DNA from: Desulfosediminicola flagellatus
Lineage (GTDB): Bacteria; Desulfobacterota; Desulfobulbia; Desulfobulbales; Desulfocapsaceae
Length of the DNA: 64,000 nucleotides
Direction of reading: 5' to 3'
NCBI RefSeq assembly: GCF_005116655.2
Contig: NZ_CP050698.1
Location: 5,722,501-5,786,500, forward strand
In this document: one piece after another, positions 1-9,651 of the stretch
How positions within the stretch are numbered: position 1 is the first letter of the stretch
Layout of the letters: the number at the start of each line of letters is the position of its first letter
Notes under the pieces: model-generated
Databases searched by the model: none
The model's input: the letters and a program-made list of their open reading frames with translations, nothing else
What the model was told of the DNA's origin: nothing
Position numbers and translations under genes: made by a program

Positions 1-904
1 GATTTACAAAGTATCCAAGAGCAACAGCGGCCCCTCCGCCGACTAAAAGTATAAGAACTAATGCGTAGTATATTGACATGAGCCCAGCTTTGGTGATTTC
101 CCGAGGAAAGATCACATGGATGCATATGGCAGGTCGATCGAGAAAATCCTTGATAATGGTATGAACAACCATGCTGTCATTATCAATTTTTTCAAAGAAA
201 TATTCTGCATTCTTATCCACCTTGACTCTGGCGCCATTAAGTGGTCGTGTTTTTCCAGAAATATCTATGTTATCCATAGAGAAATCGACGCGGGTCTGGT
301 TTCGAATTCTCTCCACAGATGTATCACCAAGCAATCGCCCCATAATCAGGACACCATGGGAGGGTCCCTGCCGACTGCTTTTCAGTATCTGGCGTGCAGC
401 AACAAGTAAAGGGCCTCTTGAGCTTAAAACGATACCTCTGTTCCCACGTTCATATGGCAAACTCCCATCATCAGGAAAGTTGAGAAGAAAGGTTTTCAAT
501 TCAGGATTAGCAAGTATCGGTTCAGGAGTGATATCTTTCTCATTCTCAAGGTCATATCCGCCCTCCCAAACTACGCTTCCGGACGCATCAACCAGAATAA
601 TAAGGTTCAGTCCTCCTGATGAGAATGATTCGGATTCAAGATTTGACTGCTCAAATTCACTATCAATGGTTTCGATATATTCGTAGGTATCATCCCAAAA
701 TGCCCAATCCTTACAATATGTATCCAGATGTTCGATTTCATTGCTGATAGCTCCCCTTACCCTTTCCAGATTTTCTATAGCCGCAGCCTCTTCAAGAACT
801 GTGTATGTGGGAAAAATGATAAAACGATGAATGGCATAGTCCGCCACCAGAAAGGAAACAGTTAGCACAATCAGAAATGTTATTACTTTGGCGCGTAGTT
901 TCAT
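1..904 (-). CDS. CHASE4-domain membrane sensor, N-terminal part (truncated by window edge)
   Basis: Reading leftward from an ATG at 904, the frame stays open for 301 codons to the window edge, so the C-terminus is missing. Residues 1-30 form a membrane segment (MKLRAKVITFL, then hydrophobic residues). The motif DWAFWDDTYEYI near residue 65 is the hallmark of the CHASE4 extracytoplasmic sensing domain, which fills the region up to about residue 270. A second membrane segment (YYALVLILLVGGG) follows at the very edge. CHASE4 proteins of this shape are usually diguanylate cyclases/phosphodiesterases or histidine kinases; the output domain lies outside the window, so the activity cannot be assigned. 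The ligand is unknown. Confidence 0.85.
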   Translation of the reverse strand, partial: MKLRAKVITFLIVLTVSFLVADYAIHRFIIFPTYTVLEEAAAIENLERVRGAISNEIEHLDTYCKDWAFWDDTYEYIETIDSEFEQSNLESESFSSGGLNLIILVDASGSVVWEGGYDLENEKDITPEPILANPELKTFLLNFPDDGSLPYERGNRGIVLSSRGPLLVAARQILKSSRQGPSHGVLIMGRLLGDTSVERIRNQTRVDFSMDNIDISGKTRPLNGARVKVDKNAEYFFEKIDNDSMVVHTIIKDFLDRPAICIHVIFPREITKAGLMSIYYALVLILLVGGGAAVALGYFVN

Positions 905-1306
905 ATTTTTCTAACAGACAGAATTGTATTAGCGGGAATCAGTACACATCTCGGTCCCCATTCCCGTAGACTGCTTTCTCCGAGTAATACGTTTTTTATC
1001 ATTTATGTAGTTGGCTCTGCTTAATGATAGCGTCAGACTCAAGCGAGATGGTAGAAATAACTTTGCATGAAGCAATTACCTCATACCCCATAAAGGTAAA
1101 GGACAGGCAATTGCCGTGTTTTTTTTGTAGGAAACCAATGGAGTGCATGAACAAGCAACCACATGTTATATATATGATTATCCGTTAATAAATTATTTTC
1201 GCATGGCTATTTTGGCATTTATCAAAAACGTTAGACTCTATTGAAACACGCCTCAAAGAAAAGAAGACGGATAATTTTTTAGTACGATTTATCCATTTCA
1301 AACATC

Positions 1307-1360
1307 CCAAATACAGAAGGGTGCAACCATCATATGATGGTTGCACCCTTCTGTATTTGG
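1307..1360. repeat. Perfect 54-bp palindrome (27-bp arms, no spacer)
   Basis: The two 27-bp arms (1307-1333 and 1334-1360) are exact reverse complements meeting at CATATG. It lies downstream of the 1491-1916 gene on its coding strand, so it could act as a transcription terminator, but no T-run follows on either side. Such long spacerless palindromes extrude cruciforms and are usually unstable. Confidence 0.9.
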
Positions 1361-1420
1361 TGAAGACTTCCGGGAACAGCAGAGACGAAGTTGCTCTACA
1401 GGTTGTTTTTTCTTCCTGAA

Positions 1421-1450
1421 GAAATTCCTATTCCCGGACAGCCTTCCAGG
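1421..1450. repeat. Solitary end of the dispersed MITE-like element
   Basis: The 30 bases include AAATTCCTATTcCCGGACAGCC and end CCAGG. They match the reverse complement of the left end of the copy at 9873-10018 (ATTCCTATTACCGGACACCC). No body or second end is nearby, so this is a fragment. Confidence 0.5.
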
Positions 1451-1490
1451 CTGTGACTATCTCTTTTCTCATTGACATGGATTCAATCAA

Positions 1491-1916
1491 TCAGCGCTTC
1501 CCGCCCTTCTGCTCATCACAGGAAACTGTCTGCAGATTTGGACATGTTATCACATCTTCGAGACCATCCCACCCACCCAAGTAGGGTAGCAGTCGCTCAT
1601 CGGTAAACCCCTGGATATGCATGCTGTCTATACGAATCAGCGGGCGTCGGATCAATATTGGAGATTCAATCATCATTTGCGTTGCTTCAGCGAAACTCAA
1701 TCCTGCCGGATCAATTTCACCATTCTTGATTGCAGGAGCAGTACCGTTCATTATCTCAATAGCGGATTTTCCTTCAATAAACGGCAAGAGTGTTTCTTCT
1801 GTCCAGGGATAGGTAAGAATATTCACACACCGTAATGTGTGCCCAGCCTGGCGTAGAATATGTTTCTGTTTTTCACCATTGATACAACCAGGTTTTTCAA
1901 AATATTCTATCTCCAT
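1491..1916 (-). CDS. ArsC/Spx-like nitrogenase-associated protein (NifO-like)
   Basis: The 141-residue protein starts MEIEYFEKPGC, giving the thioredoxin-like ArsC/Spx fold with a single N-terminal Cys (about residue 11) in the FEKPGCxNG context. The conserved RRPLIRI segment lies near residue 90, as in ArsC-family proteins. This N-terminal form with an 'EKPGC' motif is typical of the nitrogenase-associated ArsC-like family (TIGR01616), whose biochemical role is unclear. An AGGAG ribosome site precedes the ATG. It is the last of three small co-directional genes (2539 to 1491) and is 32 bp from the one upstream. No nif gene is visible in the window, so the nitrogenase link is by family only. 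Confidence 0.75.
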   Translation of the reverse strand: MEIEYFEKPGCINGEKQKHILRQAGHTLRCVNILTYPWTEETLLPFIEGKSAIEIMNGTAPAIKNGEIDPAGLSFAEATQMMIESPILIRRPLIRIDSMHIQGFTDERLLPYLGGWDGLEDVITCPNLQTVSCDEQKGGKR

Positions 1917-1948
1917 ACACTCTCCTCTTTCTTTTACTCAGTCTATAG

Positions 1949-2152
1949 TTACAGGTCGTGCATGCCGCCACTCCAACTGCAGGCACCGCAATAGAACCGT
2001 AACGGGTCAATAGTCAGATATATTTCATCAAACGCCTGACCGGGAACAGTAATCAGTTCACTGCTGTCGCTCACATGAAAAACAATTTTTTCATCACTTC
2101 GTGCTGAAACAAAATAGGTAGTCCCACAAGACGGACAAATACGGTAATCCAC
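1949..2152 (-). CDS. Small zinc-ribbon-like hypothetical protein
   Basis: 67 residues with two Cys pairs: CPSC near residue 6 and CGAC near residue 57, the arrangement of a small zinc ribbon. The start is a GTG at 2152, with an AAGGTG ribosome site five bases upstream. It sits between the 81-residue protein gene and the ArsC-like gene, all leftward, so the three are likely co-transcribed. No function is recognised. Confidence 0.55.
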   Translation of the reverse strand: MDYRICPSCGTTYFVSARSDEKIVFHVSDSSELITVPGQAFDEIYLTIDPLRFYCGACSWSGGMHDL

Positions 2153-2293
2153 ACATTCACCTTAAATTAATACTCTTATACCAAACTAATGTTCACCTTC
2201 TACAATAAGCCGAAGAACATCTCCAAACTGACAATTCATAAAAGACAGAGAGTTAAATTCGAATATCTGGGTACTGTTTTTCGGCTTATGTTG

Positions 2294-2539
2294 CTACTCT
2301 TCTTTTGCTCCGTACGTCCGAAGCGATTGTATGCCCGCCCAATCATAGTAACTATTAATTGTCTGCCCACCTTCTTCCTCAGTTATCCGGACAAAACTAT
2401 CTCCGAGGAATACGACTGCTTTCTCAAATATCTTCCCTTCATTGACCTGCAGTGAGACACCTTTGCGAAGTTTTCTCGACAAGGTCCCGTGTACAGGCAT
2501 AGAGGCGTATTCAAATATCTTTTCCCACGTTTCTTTCAT
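2294..2539 (-). CDS. Small hypothetical protein
   Basis: 81 residues, no signal peptide or membrane segment, with a strong ribosome site (GAGGAG) ahead of the ATG. The sequence is mixed and probably beta-rich (MPVHGTLSRKLRKGV, VVFLGDSFVRI). It heads the three-gene leftward group with the zinc-ribbon protein and the nitrogenase-associated protein. I do not recognise the family. Confidence 0.5.
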   Translation of the reverse strand: MKETWEKIFEYASMPVHGTLSRKLRKGVSLQVNEGKIFEKAVVFLGDSFVRITEEEGGQTINSYYDWAGIQSLRTYGAKEE

Positions 2540-2872
2540 AAATTACTTCTCCTCAAGGTATCAGGAAAATTCGAATCCAACTCTCTTGATACACTCAAAG
2601 CAATTCCTGTTCCAGCCATATCAGACCATAAATATAGCTCAACATATCGTTTACATACCGCAGCATACGATGTCCAGCCATACAAGACGATCCGAAATAA
2701 ACGAGCTACCAAAAAACATTCACTCCTGCAAAAAGGTAAAGAAGCAACAGTTTTGTAGCAAACGTGTCGTGCGATTGGTAATTCAGAGTAATAACAGGAG
2801 ATAGGGTGGACTATTTAAAAAACAGGAGATTAAACCCAAAGACAAGGCCTCAATATGTTGTAAATCGGCTTA
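2540..2872. other. Intergenic region
   Basis: Separates the end of the transglutaminase/ATP-grasp cluster from the leftward small-gene group, and should contain that group's promoter. No credible short gene, hairpin or RNA was seen. Confidence 0.5.
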
Positions 2873-3748
2873 TCAACTCTGTCGTGAAACATCCACTGTT
2901 ACCGACAGATTGTGGGTTCCACCTCCCATCACCACCCCTTTTACCGGTGACACATCACTGTAATCACGTCCCCAGGCCACAGTGACGTACGTTTCATTTG
3001 CAAGATGGTTATTTGTAGGATCTAAATCCACCCAACCAAAATCAGGTAAGAAAATCGAAATCCAGGCATGAGATGCATCTGCTCCAACGAGTTTCTGTTT
3101 TCCCGGCGGAGGTATTGTCTCCAGGTACCCACTCACATATCTGGCTGCCAATCCAAGCACACGCAAACAGCTTATTGCCACGAGGGCAAAGTCCTGGCAA
3201 ACTCCTTTCCTGTTTATTAGCGCCTGCTCAACAGTCGTTTCAACATTACTTGCCAATTTGTCGTAGGTGAATTCCGTATAAATTCTTTGAATAAGATCAA
3301 TTGCACCAGTGAGTACCGGAGTTCCAGGAGTAAATGATGGTGCAACATACTTAAAGGAAGCGGGTAGAAGAGGCACCAGTGGACTTGCAAAAGTAAACTG
3401 CTGCGCCTCAAGGTCTAACGATTCTTTGTGTTCAGCCAGCCGTTTAACAACATCCTCCCATGGCATCGTAGAACCGGGTTCAGGGGTGACAGGTGTTGAA
3501 GTCTTCACGAGATTAGTCGCGGTGATAGCCAGTTCATTGTGTGGATTCTGAACCATGAAAACGTGAGCAGTATTGCCAAAATAATCTGTCCGCTTGTGGA
3601 TATGCTGTGGCTGGGGATCAATACGCAATTGGCTTTCCAAGACCTCCTGCGACGGAGTTCGTCGAGGTGACAGGAAAAGTTCATTTTGTGAAAGAGACGC
3701 CGGGGCTGAATATTTGTAACCGGTTGTATGTGTAACACGATAGATCAT
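2873..3748 (-). CDS. Transglutaminase-like cysteine peptidase/ligase, short form
   Basis: 291 residues. Residues 1-85 match the bacterial transglutaminase N-terminal domain (MIYRVTHTTGYKYSAP, then SQNELFLSPR). The transglutaminase core follows with the full triad: Cys in KGVCQDFA (near 180), His in DASHAWISIF (near 223) and Asp in DLDPTNN (near 240). The fold can hydrolyse or transfer amide bonds; substrates of this clade are unknown. Its ATG overlaps the end of the 839-residue ATP-grasp/alpha-E fusion by 4 bp, so the two are translationally coupled. It is the last gene of the leftward cluster. Confidence 0.85.
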   Translation of the reverse strand: MIYRVTHTTGYKYSAPASLSQNELFLSPRRTPSQEVLESQLRIDPQPQHIHKRTDYFGNTAHVFMVQNPHNELAITATNLVKTSTPVTPEPGSTMPWEDVVKRLAEHKESLDLEAQQFTFASPLVPLLPASFKYVAPSFTPGTPVLTGAIDLIQRIYTEFTYDKLASNVETTVEQALINRKGVCQDFALVAISCLRVLGLAARYVSGYLETIPPPGKQKLVGADASHAWISIFLPDFGWVDLDPTNNHLANETYVTVAWGRDYSDVSPVKGVVMGGGTHNLSVTVDVSRQS

Positions 3749-6264
3749 AAGATCTGATTACCTGGGGAAATAGCAAAATGAGGCGTTGAAGGAACCCGGG
3801 TGAGATAGTGAGCACTCACCTCCTGGCCCAGTTCTTTGAGCTTTCGTTCGGTGTGTATTAAAAATTCGATCACTTTTTCTATTTCAGAGGATGTAACTCC
3901 GCACTCTATCCTCGTCAAATCCAGCAGACGAATCCCCGTTAAGAGGTCCAGAGCACAACACTCCTCCTTACTTGAAAATCTCTTTTCGTTTTTCCGGGGA
4001 AGTTGCTCAACATGCGATGAAATCTGGTTAAACTGGAATGCCAAAGATTTAGGGTTTCCTTCATCTGCGAGGAGAAGGTCGAGAACTGGAGCTAACTGGA
4101 ATGAAGATCGGTATCTCCCCCTATACGTCATTAAACTGTCGCAGATCTCAAGCAAGGCCTGAAGAGTATCATGAGAATCATTGCAGATATGAGGAATGGC
4201 AAGACGAATAAGTACAGCCTGATTCATAGCTCGCTCCAACCTGCGTCCCATGTCCATAAAGCTCCACCCCAGGCCACGGGTCATGCTCTCCATCGCCAGA
4301 CCACTAAAGGCGCTTAGAGTAAATACTATCTCATCCAGCAGTTCAACCGGATCGTTAGTGGTATTCTCTCTAAAGTTTTCCATTCGATTAAGAATTCGAG
4401 TGCAATCAATAGAAAGCCGGTCACGGACATTTCTTGCAGTTTCCTGCACGCGTCTCAGGATGGTAACAACACTCTCGGAACTATCCTTTCGGTAAAGCGC
4501 GTCATGGAGATGTTGTGCCAGGTCAAGTTCGTTGACGTCAACACCTTCTACGGAAGCTGGAAATACATGTTTTGCCTGCAGGATGTGGAGGAGAAGCTTT
4601 AACTCAGGCACATTTTCCGGTTTATCCTCTCCAGACAAACGCCTGAAGGTTGAACGTAAAATTCTGACTAACCCTTCTGCTCGCTCAAGGTAACGTCCTA
4701 ACCAGAGAAGATTGTCCGCAACTCTATTGGGAAGATCGCTCGTTCGCTTAAATTCAGGAATAGATGTCATGCCAGACATTAAGCTGATAAGTTCAACCGG
4801 CTCATCTGAGAGAATCCAGATGTCTTTACTTTTTTGTTTCTCCGGGCTCTGCAGTATAAGGGTTTCGCTATTGTCGGCAGTAATTGCCAAGCCACCGGGC
4901 ATAACAGAAAATCCGTTTTCTGTCGCACATGCAAAGACGCGAATCATGTTAAAACAACGTGCCACACCAGAACCGTCCCATGCCGGGCTCACAGAGGGAG
5001 TAAGCGCCGATGAAGCTATATATTCTGAAGGTGCTGACTGTATGTCGGCGAGAAAATCAGCTGATTGCTTAAAGCTGCCGGACCTCTCCATTGCTGAGTT
5101 GATTGTGAGTTGAGCCACATTACTCAAGACATAATCCAGAGAGTTTCTATTGCCACACCACCAGGTTGAGTGATTTTGTAGCAACAACTCCTCGCCGAGC
5201 AAATCTCTGCATAAATGCGGCAGGAAAGTCTGTAGCGCAGGAGTCTCAATAAACCCGGAACCAATTGGATTGACAATATCGACATTTTGTTCACGACATA
5301 CCTGCAGAAGACCAGCGACCCCTTTTGTCTCCCTTCGACGAAATGCAAATGGATCACTGATCTGGTCATCAACATGTCGAAATATGGCCTCCACCGGCTC
5401 AAGATCGGCAAGCTTTTTTAGGAATACTTTCCCATTACGGACGGTAAGATCCTGTCCCTCAACGAGAGGATAACCTAGATATCTCGACAGTAAGGCATGC
5501 TCGAAATAAATATTACTATCCGGACCCGGAGAAAATAGAACAATACCCGGATCACTTTTCCGAAGAGATGATCGTTCGATGAAAGCCCTATGAAATGTTT
5601 GAAAAAATGATGCCAGTCGACGAATTTGAGTTTTGTGATATAGACCTGAAAACACTCGCGAAGTGACAAGCCTGTTTTCCAGTGCATAGCCAAGACCGGC
5701 AGGGTTCATACCATAGTCCCGGAAGACTCGAAACTGTCCGTCTTCCCCCCTGTATAAATCTGCAGCATAAAATGTCAGGTAGCGGTTTCCGGATGGCTGG
5801 ATGCCGTAACATTCATGGAGAAAATTGGGATTTGCGTAAATCAGTTCTGAAGGAAGGTTGCCATTTTTTAACAGAAGTTGAGCACCGTATGTATCTCTCA
5901 GCACTTCTTCGAGAAGCCCCATCCGCTGTTTTACTCCCGCCTCAATCTGTGTCCATTCTTTTGCGGCAATGGGCAGAGGAATCATATCCAGAGCCCAGGA
6001 TGTGGTTTGCTCTGTCAGGTCATCGTAGGGGTTAATTGTTGCACCATCTTCATGACGCATGCGTTTGGCGCGTTCATAATCTGACTCCAGTTGAGCCCTG
6101 CCTCTCTGGTCCAGGGTTTCAAGGAGTGATTGCCAATGAAGTCTGGGTAATCCCTGAGAATCAAATGCCTCGCAATACGAGCCGGGTGGGCATACGTTTG
6201 TCTCGAAAATAGATGGGAAGGTCTTTACTGATGCGGATGAACTGTCAGAGACTGGGTTGCTCAT
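3745..6264 (-). CDS. Circularly permuted ATP-grasp / alpha-E fusion protein
   Basis: 839 residues. About 1-490 is a circularly permuted ATP-grasp domain (motifs FYAADLYRGEDGQFRVFRD, ALENRLVTSRV, NPIGSGFIE, NHSTWWCGN). About 510-830 is an alpha-E helical domain, starting RVADNLLWLGRYLERAEG. In the stand-alone relative (10986-12449) the nucleotide-binding lysine motif reads VVKAANESGGYGM; here the aligned stretch reads LTINSAMERSGSF, without the lysine or the glycine run, so ATP-dependent activity may be weakened or altered. ATP-grasp enzymes of this class are predicted amide-bond ligases, and alpha-E is their usual partner. It is coupled to the following transglutaminase gene; upstream is a 70-bp gap with a hairpin. 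Confidence 0.85.
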   Translation of the reverse strand: MSNPVSDSSSASVKTFPSIFETNVCPPGSYCEAFDSQGLPRLHWQSLLETLDQRGRAQLESDYERAKRMRHEDGATINPYDDLTEQTTSWALDMIPLPIAAKEWTQIEAGVKQRMGLLEEVLRDTYGAQLLLKNGNLPSELIYANPNFLHECYGIQPSGNRYLTFYAADLYRGEDGQFRVFRDYGMNPAGLGYALENRLVTSRVFSGLYHKTQIRRLASFFQTFHRAFIERSSLRKSDPGIVLFSPGPDSNIYFEHALLSRYLGYPLVEGQDLTVRNGKVFLKKLADLEPVEAIFRHVDDQISDPFAFRRRETKGVAGLLQVCREQNVDIVNPIGSGFIETPALQTFLPHLCRDLLGEELLLQNHSTWWCGNRNSLDYVLSNVAQLTINSAMERSGSFKQSADFLADIQSAPSEYIASSALTPSVSPAWDGSGVARCFNMIRVFACATENGFSVMPGGLAITADNSETLILQSPEKQKSKDIWILSDEPVELISLMSGMTSIPEFKRTSDLPNRVADNLLWLGRYLERAEGLVRILRSTFRRLSGEDKPENVPELKLLLHILQAKHVFPASVEGVDVNELDLAQHLHDALYRKDSSESVVTILRRVQETARNVRDRLSIDCTRILNRMENFRENTTNDPVELLDEIVFTLSAFSGLAMESMTRGLGWSFMDMGRRLERAMNQAVLIRLAIPHICNDSHDTLQALLEICDSLMTYRGRYRSSFQLAPVLDLLLADEGNPKSLAFQFNQISSHVEQLPRKNEKRFSSKEECCALDLLTGIRLLDLTRIECGVTSSEIEKVIEFLIHTERKLKELGQEVSAHYLTRVPSTPHFAISPGNQIL

Positions 6265-6289
6265 ATATTTGCTGGTTGGCGTGCGGGTT

Positions 6290-6317
6290 GCAGTGGAATC
6301 GTGATTGATTCCACTGC
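6290..6317. other. Intercistronic hairpin
   Basis: GCAGTGGAATC at 6290-6300 pairs perfectly with GATTCCACTGC at 6307-6317 around a 6-base loop, between the DUF2126 gene and the ATP-grasp/alpha-E fusion gene. There is no T-run, so it looks like an mRNA-processing or attenuation stem rather than a full terminator. Confidence 0.6.
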
Positions 6318-6333
6318 CGCCTGTTTACCTTGA

Positions 6334-9300
6334 TCAGGTTCGCAAATCAAGAGTATATGGAAGGTAGCGATTAATCTCTTCGGCAGGTGTGTTGACCTGC
6401 TCACCGGGAGTATGACCTCCGGGAATGAACCGTGAGTTACGTCGCCCTTCTGCCTCGTATGAATTTACAGGAAAAATATCATAACTGCGTCCACCAGGAT
6501 GACCGACATAATAGGTACAGCCGCCAACAGCCCGACCAGTCCAGGTATCAAACAGATCAACCTTAAGGGGAGCATGTATGCCGATAGTTGGATGGAGACA
6601 GGATGGTGGCTGCCAAGCACGGTAGCGCACGCCTGCAACAAAAACTCCTTCTTCAAGAGTAGGTTTTAAAGGAACTCTTCTGCCGTTACATGTGACGACA
6701 AACCGCTCTTTCGTCATTCCTGAAACTTTTATCTGCAGCCTTTCTACCGATGAATCAACATATCGTGCCGTACCTCCACCACCCGCCTCTTCTCCGAGCA
6801 CATGCCACGGTTCCAGGGCCTGACGGAGCTCAAGTTCCATTCCCTGATAGTCCACCTTGCCATAAATAGGAAAACGAAATTCAAAGTGAGGATGAAAAAA
6901 GTCCATGGAAAAGGCATATCCGGCACGGTTGAGAATGTTGAGCACATCGGTAAAATCATCACGCACAACTTGTGGGAGCATAAACTGATCATGAAGCCGC
7001 GTTCCCCAGCGAACCAGTTCCTGCCTGTACGGTTTCTTCCAGAACCAACTTACAAAGGTACGCAGAAGGAGCTGTTGGGCAAGACTCATGCGTGCATGGG
7101 GTGGCATTTCAAAGGCCCGGAATTCCAGAAGGCCAAGACGGCCACTGGAACTGTCTGGTGAGTACAGTTTATCAATACAGAACTCAGCTCGATGGGTATT
7201 ACCGGAGACATCTACGAGCAGGTTTCTATATAATCTGTCGACAAGCCAGGGCGGACATGGTGCGTCCCCTTGTGTCTGCCTGTCCTGTTCGGCAAAAGCG
7301 ATCTCAAGCTCATACAGACTGTCGTGTCGTGCCTCATCAATTCGGGGTTGTTGACTTGTCGGCCCCATGAAAAGACCTGAAAACAGAAACGACAACGACG
7401 GATGATTGTTCCAGAAAGTTATAAAGCTACGCAGGAGGTCAGGACGACGCAAAAATGGACTGTCTGCCGGAGTAGCTCCACCAATGACGATATGGTTGCC
7501 GCCTCCCGTTCCGGTGTGTCGTCCATCAACCATGAATTTCTCAGTTCCAAGACGAGTCTCCCTGGCCAGGTTGTAGAGAGTAGTGGTGCACTCAACCATC
7601 TCTTTCCAGCTGTGCATCGGTTGGATGTTAACTTCGATAACACCCGGATCAGGGGTAACTTTCAAACATTCAAGGCGATAGTCAGATGGAGGTGTATACC
7701 CCTCTATCACAACAGGAAGTCCTGTTTTTTCAGCAGTTATTTCAATGCAATGAATCAGCTCAAGGTAGCCTTCAAGCGAAGTAATGGGAGGCATGAAAAC
7801 ATAAATACGCCCGTCCCTGGGCTGAACACAAAGGGCTGTACGAACCAGCCATGCAGCGGATTTACCAACTACCGGTTCAGGATCGTCTATAGGGCCCGGC
7901 TGGGCATGAACAGTATCACCGGGAGTTTCTGAACTGCCTGAAATCGTTGTATCGACTTTCTGCTGGCCGGTATAATCAGGCAGAGGATCCCTTGAGGCCA
8001 TGGGGTCCAACGTGTAATCATCAGGTAAATCCTCAGGGGCGACCCAGGGTAGTGAATCAAGCGGAAGTCGTAAACCGGCAGGAGAATCCCCAGGCAGGAG
8101 ATACATATGCTCACTCCTGAAGGTCCAGGGGCCACTTTTCCAGGAGCCATACTGCAAGGGAAGAACATAGCCGACAACTGAGCCGAGACCACGCTGGAAA
8201 GCACGAATCATCCGCCTTCGTTCTTCGGGATCATCCAACTTGGGGTCAGTGGGACTAACGTTGAGTGGCAATTCCTGTTCTTTCATCAGGTTATGAAGAA
8301 TATCTTCATAACTCTCGCGAATATACTCTTTGTTTACTTCCAGGGTATCAGCTAAGGTTCTGATAAACGTTTCTGCCTCTTTGATACCAAATCCGTAATC
8401 TTTAGAGACATCAGCCAGCCACTGATCATCATTCCAGACGGGAATACCGTCCTTACGCCAATAGCACCCCAAAGCCCACCGGGGAAGAGATTCTCCAGGA
8501 TACCACTTGCCCTGACCGAAATGCAGAAAACCACCCGGGGCCCACTCTTTCCATATTTTTTTTAAGAGAATTTCTGAAAGAGCAAGCTTTTCTTCTCCCA
8601 GTGCTTCTGTGTTCCACTGTGCTCCTTCCATATCGTCAATGGATACAAATGTGGGCTCTCCTCCCATGCTGAGACGAACATCCTGCTCCCGTAATTCGTC
8701 ATCCACCCTGTCACCAAGCGTGAGAATCTCTGACCAGACCGATTCGGGATAGGGACGTGTGGAGCGAGGTGCTTCAAGGATACGCGTCACAGACATCGTG
8801 TGGCCGAATTCAACCTCACACTCATCGAGAGCCCCGGTAATGGGGGCAGCACTACTCGGCTCAGGTGAACATGCAAGCGGGATGTGACCCTCGCCGGCAA
8901 AAAGGCCAGAAGTCGGGTCCATGCCGATCCAGCCGGCTCCTGGAATGTATACTTCCGTCCAGGCATGCAGGTCGGTAAAATCATTTTCCGTGCCGGAGGG
9001 GCCATCAAGTGACTTTACATCCTGTTTCAGCTGCACCAGATACCCGGAGACAAAACGTGCAGCAAAACCAAACGAGCGGAGAATGTTAACCAGCAGCCAG
9101 GCAGAGTCTCTACAGGAACCACTTTTCTTGATGAGGGTTTCGGCGCAGGCCTGAACATTCGGCTCCATGCGAATAAGGTAGCTGATATCATTACTCAGCT
9201 TCATATTCAGGTCGACCAGAAAGTCGATGGTGCGCCTGGGGGTGATATCGACTTCAGCAACATAGTCGGTAAACAGTTTGCCAAGTCGTCGTTTGATCAG

Positions 9301-9651
9301 GTAGGGACGTAACTCTTTTTGTAACGATTTTTCATATGTGAAAGGGATTTCTTCGGCATCAGGTTCCAGAAAATAGTCGAAAGGGTTAATGATGATCATA
9401 TCTGCTATCAGATCAATCTCAACCTCAAATTCGGTCGTCTTTTCAGGAAATACCAACCTTCCAAGGTAGTTGCTGAAAGGGTCCTGTTGCCAGTTGATAA
9501 AATGATCGGCGGGAGTCACCTTCATTGAGTAGCTCAGAATGGGTGTCCGGCAGTGTGGAGCCGGACGCAACCTGACGATCTGCGGAGCGAGGTTAATTAA
9601 TCGATCATATTTGTAGGTAGTTCTATGGTTTAAGGCTATATGGATTCCCAC
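6334..9651 (-). CDS. Transglutaminase / DUF2126 large protein
   Basis: 1105 residues. About 1-110 is the bacterial transglutaminase N-terminal domain. The core that follows has the catalytic triad: SGSCRDSAW (Cys near 178), DLHAWTEVY (His near 230) and GMDPTSG (Asp near 245). From about residue 310 to the end lies DUF2126, with segments such as RLSMGGEPTFVS, HTGTGGGNHIVIGG and LLEFRAFEMPPHARM. The start is a GTG at 9651 with AAAGGA upstream. This two-part protein is a regular companion of ATP-grasp/alpha-E genes in predicted peptide-synthesis clusters (Iyer and colleagues' amidoligase analysis); the DUF2126 activity is unproven. A MITE-like element (9873-10018) separates it from the upstream alpha-E gene. 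Confidence 0.88.
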   Translation of the reverse strand: MGIHIALNHRTTYKYDRLINLAPQIVRLRPAPHCRTPILSYSMKVTPADHFINWQQDPFSNYLGRLVFPEKTTEFEVEIDLIADMIIINPFDYFLEPDAEEIPFTYEKSLQKELRPYLIKRRLGKLFTDYVAEVDITPRRTIDFLVDLNMKLSNDISYLIRMEPNVQACAETLIKKSGSCRDSAWLLVNILRSFGFAARFVSGYLVQLKQDVKSLDGPSGTENDFTDLHAWTEVYIPGAGWIGMDPTSGLFAGEGHIPLACSPEPSSAAPITGALDECEVEFGHTMSVTRILEAPRSTRPYPESVWSEILTLGDRVDDELREQDVRLSMGGEPTFVSIDDMEGAQWNTEALGEEKLALSEILLKKIWKEWAPGGFLHFGQGKWYPGESLPRWALGCYWRKDGIPVWNDDQWLADVSKDYGFGIKEAETFIRTLADTLEVNKEYIRESYEDILHNLMKEQELPLNVSPTDPKLDDPEERRRMIRAFQRGLGSVVGYVLPLQYGSWKSGPWTFRSEHMYLLPGDSPAGLRLPLDSLPWVAPEDLPDDYTLDPMASRDPLPDYTGQQKVDTTISGSSETPGDTVHAQPGPIDDPEPVVGKSAAWLVRTALCVQPRDGRIYVFMPPITSLEGYLELIHCIEITAEKTGLPVVIEGYTPPSDYRLECLKVTPDPGVIEVNIQPMHSWKEMVECTTTLYNLARETRLGTEKFMVDGRHTGTGGGNHIVIGGATPADSPFLRRPDLLRSFITFWNNHPSLSFLFSGLFMGPTSQQPRIDEARHDSLYELEIAFAEQDRQTQGDAPCPPWLVDRLYRNLLVDVSGNTHRAEFCIDKLYSPDSSSGRLGLLEFRAFEMPPHARMSLAQQLLLRTFVSWFWKKPYRQELVRWGTRLHDQFMLPQVVRDDFTDVLNILNRAGYAFSMDFFHPHFEFRFPIYGKVDYQGMELELRQALEPWHVLGEEAGGGGTARYVDSSVERLQIKVSGMTKERFVVTCNGRRVPLKPTLEEGVFVAGVRYRAWQPPSCLHPTIGIHAPLKVDLFDTWTGRAVGGCTYYVGHPGGRSYDIFPVNSYEAEGRRNSRFIPGGHTPGEQVNTPAEEINRYLPYTLDLRT

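Larger units (their letters stand above)
905..1490. other. Intergenic region with a long palindrome and a repeat end
   Basis: No supported gene. It holds the promoter side of the CHASE4 gene, a perfect 54-bp palindrome (1307-1360), and a solitary end of the dispersed MITE-like repeat (1421-1450). Nothing else was recognised. Confidence 0.6.
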
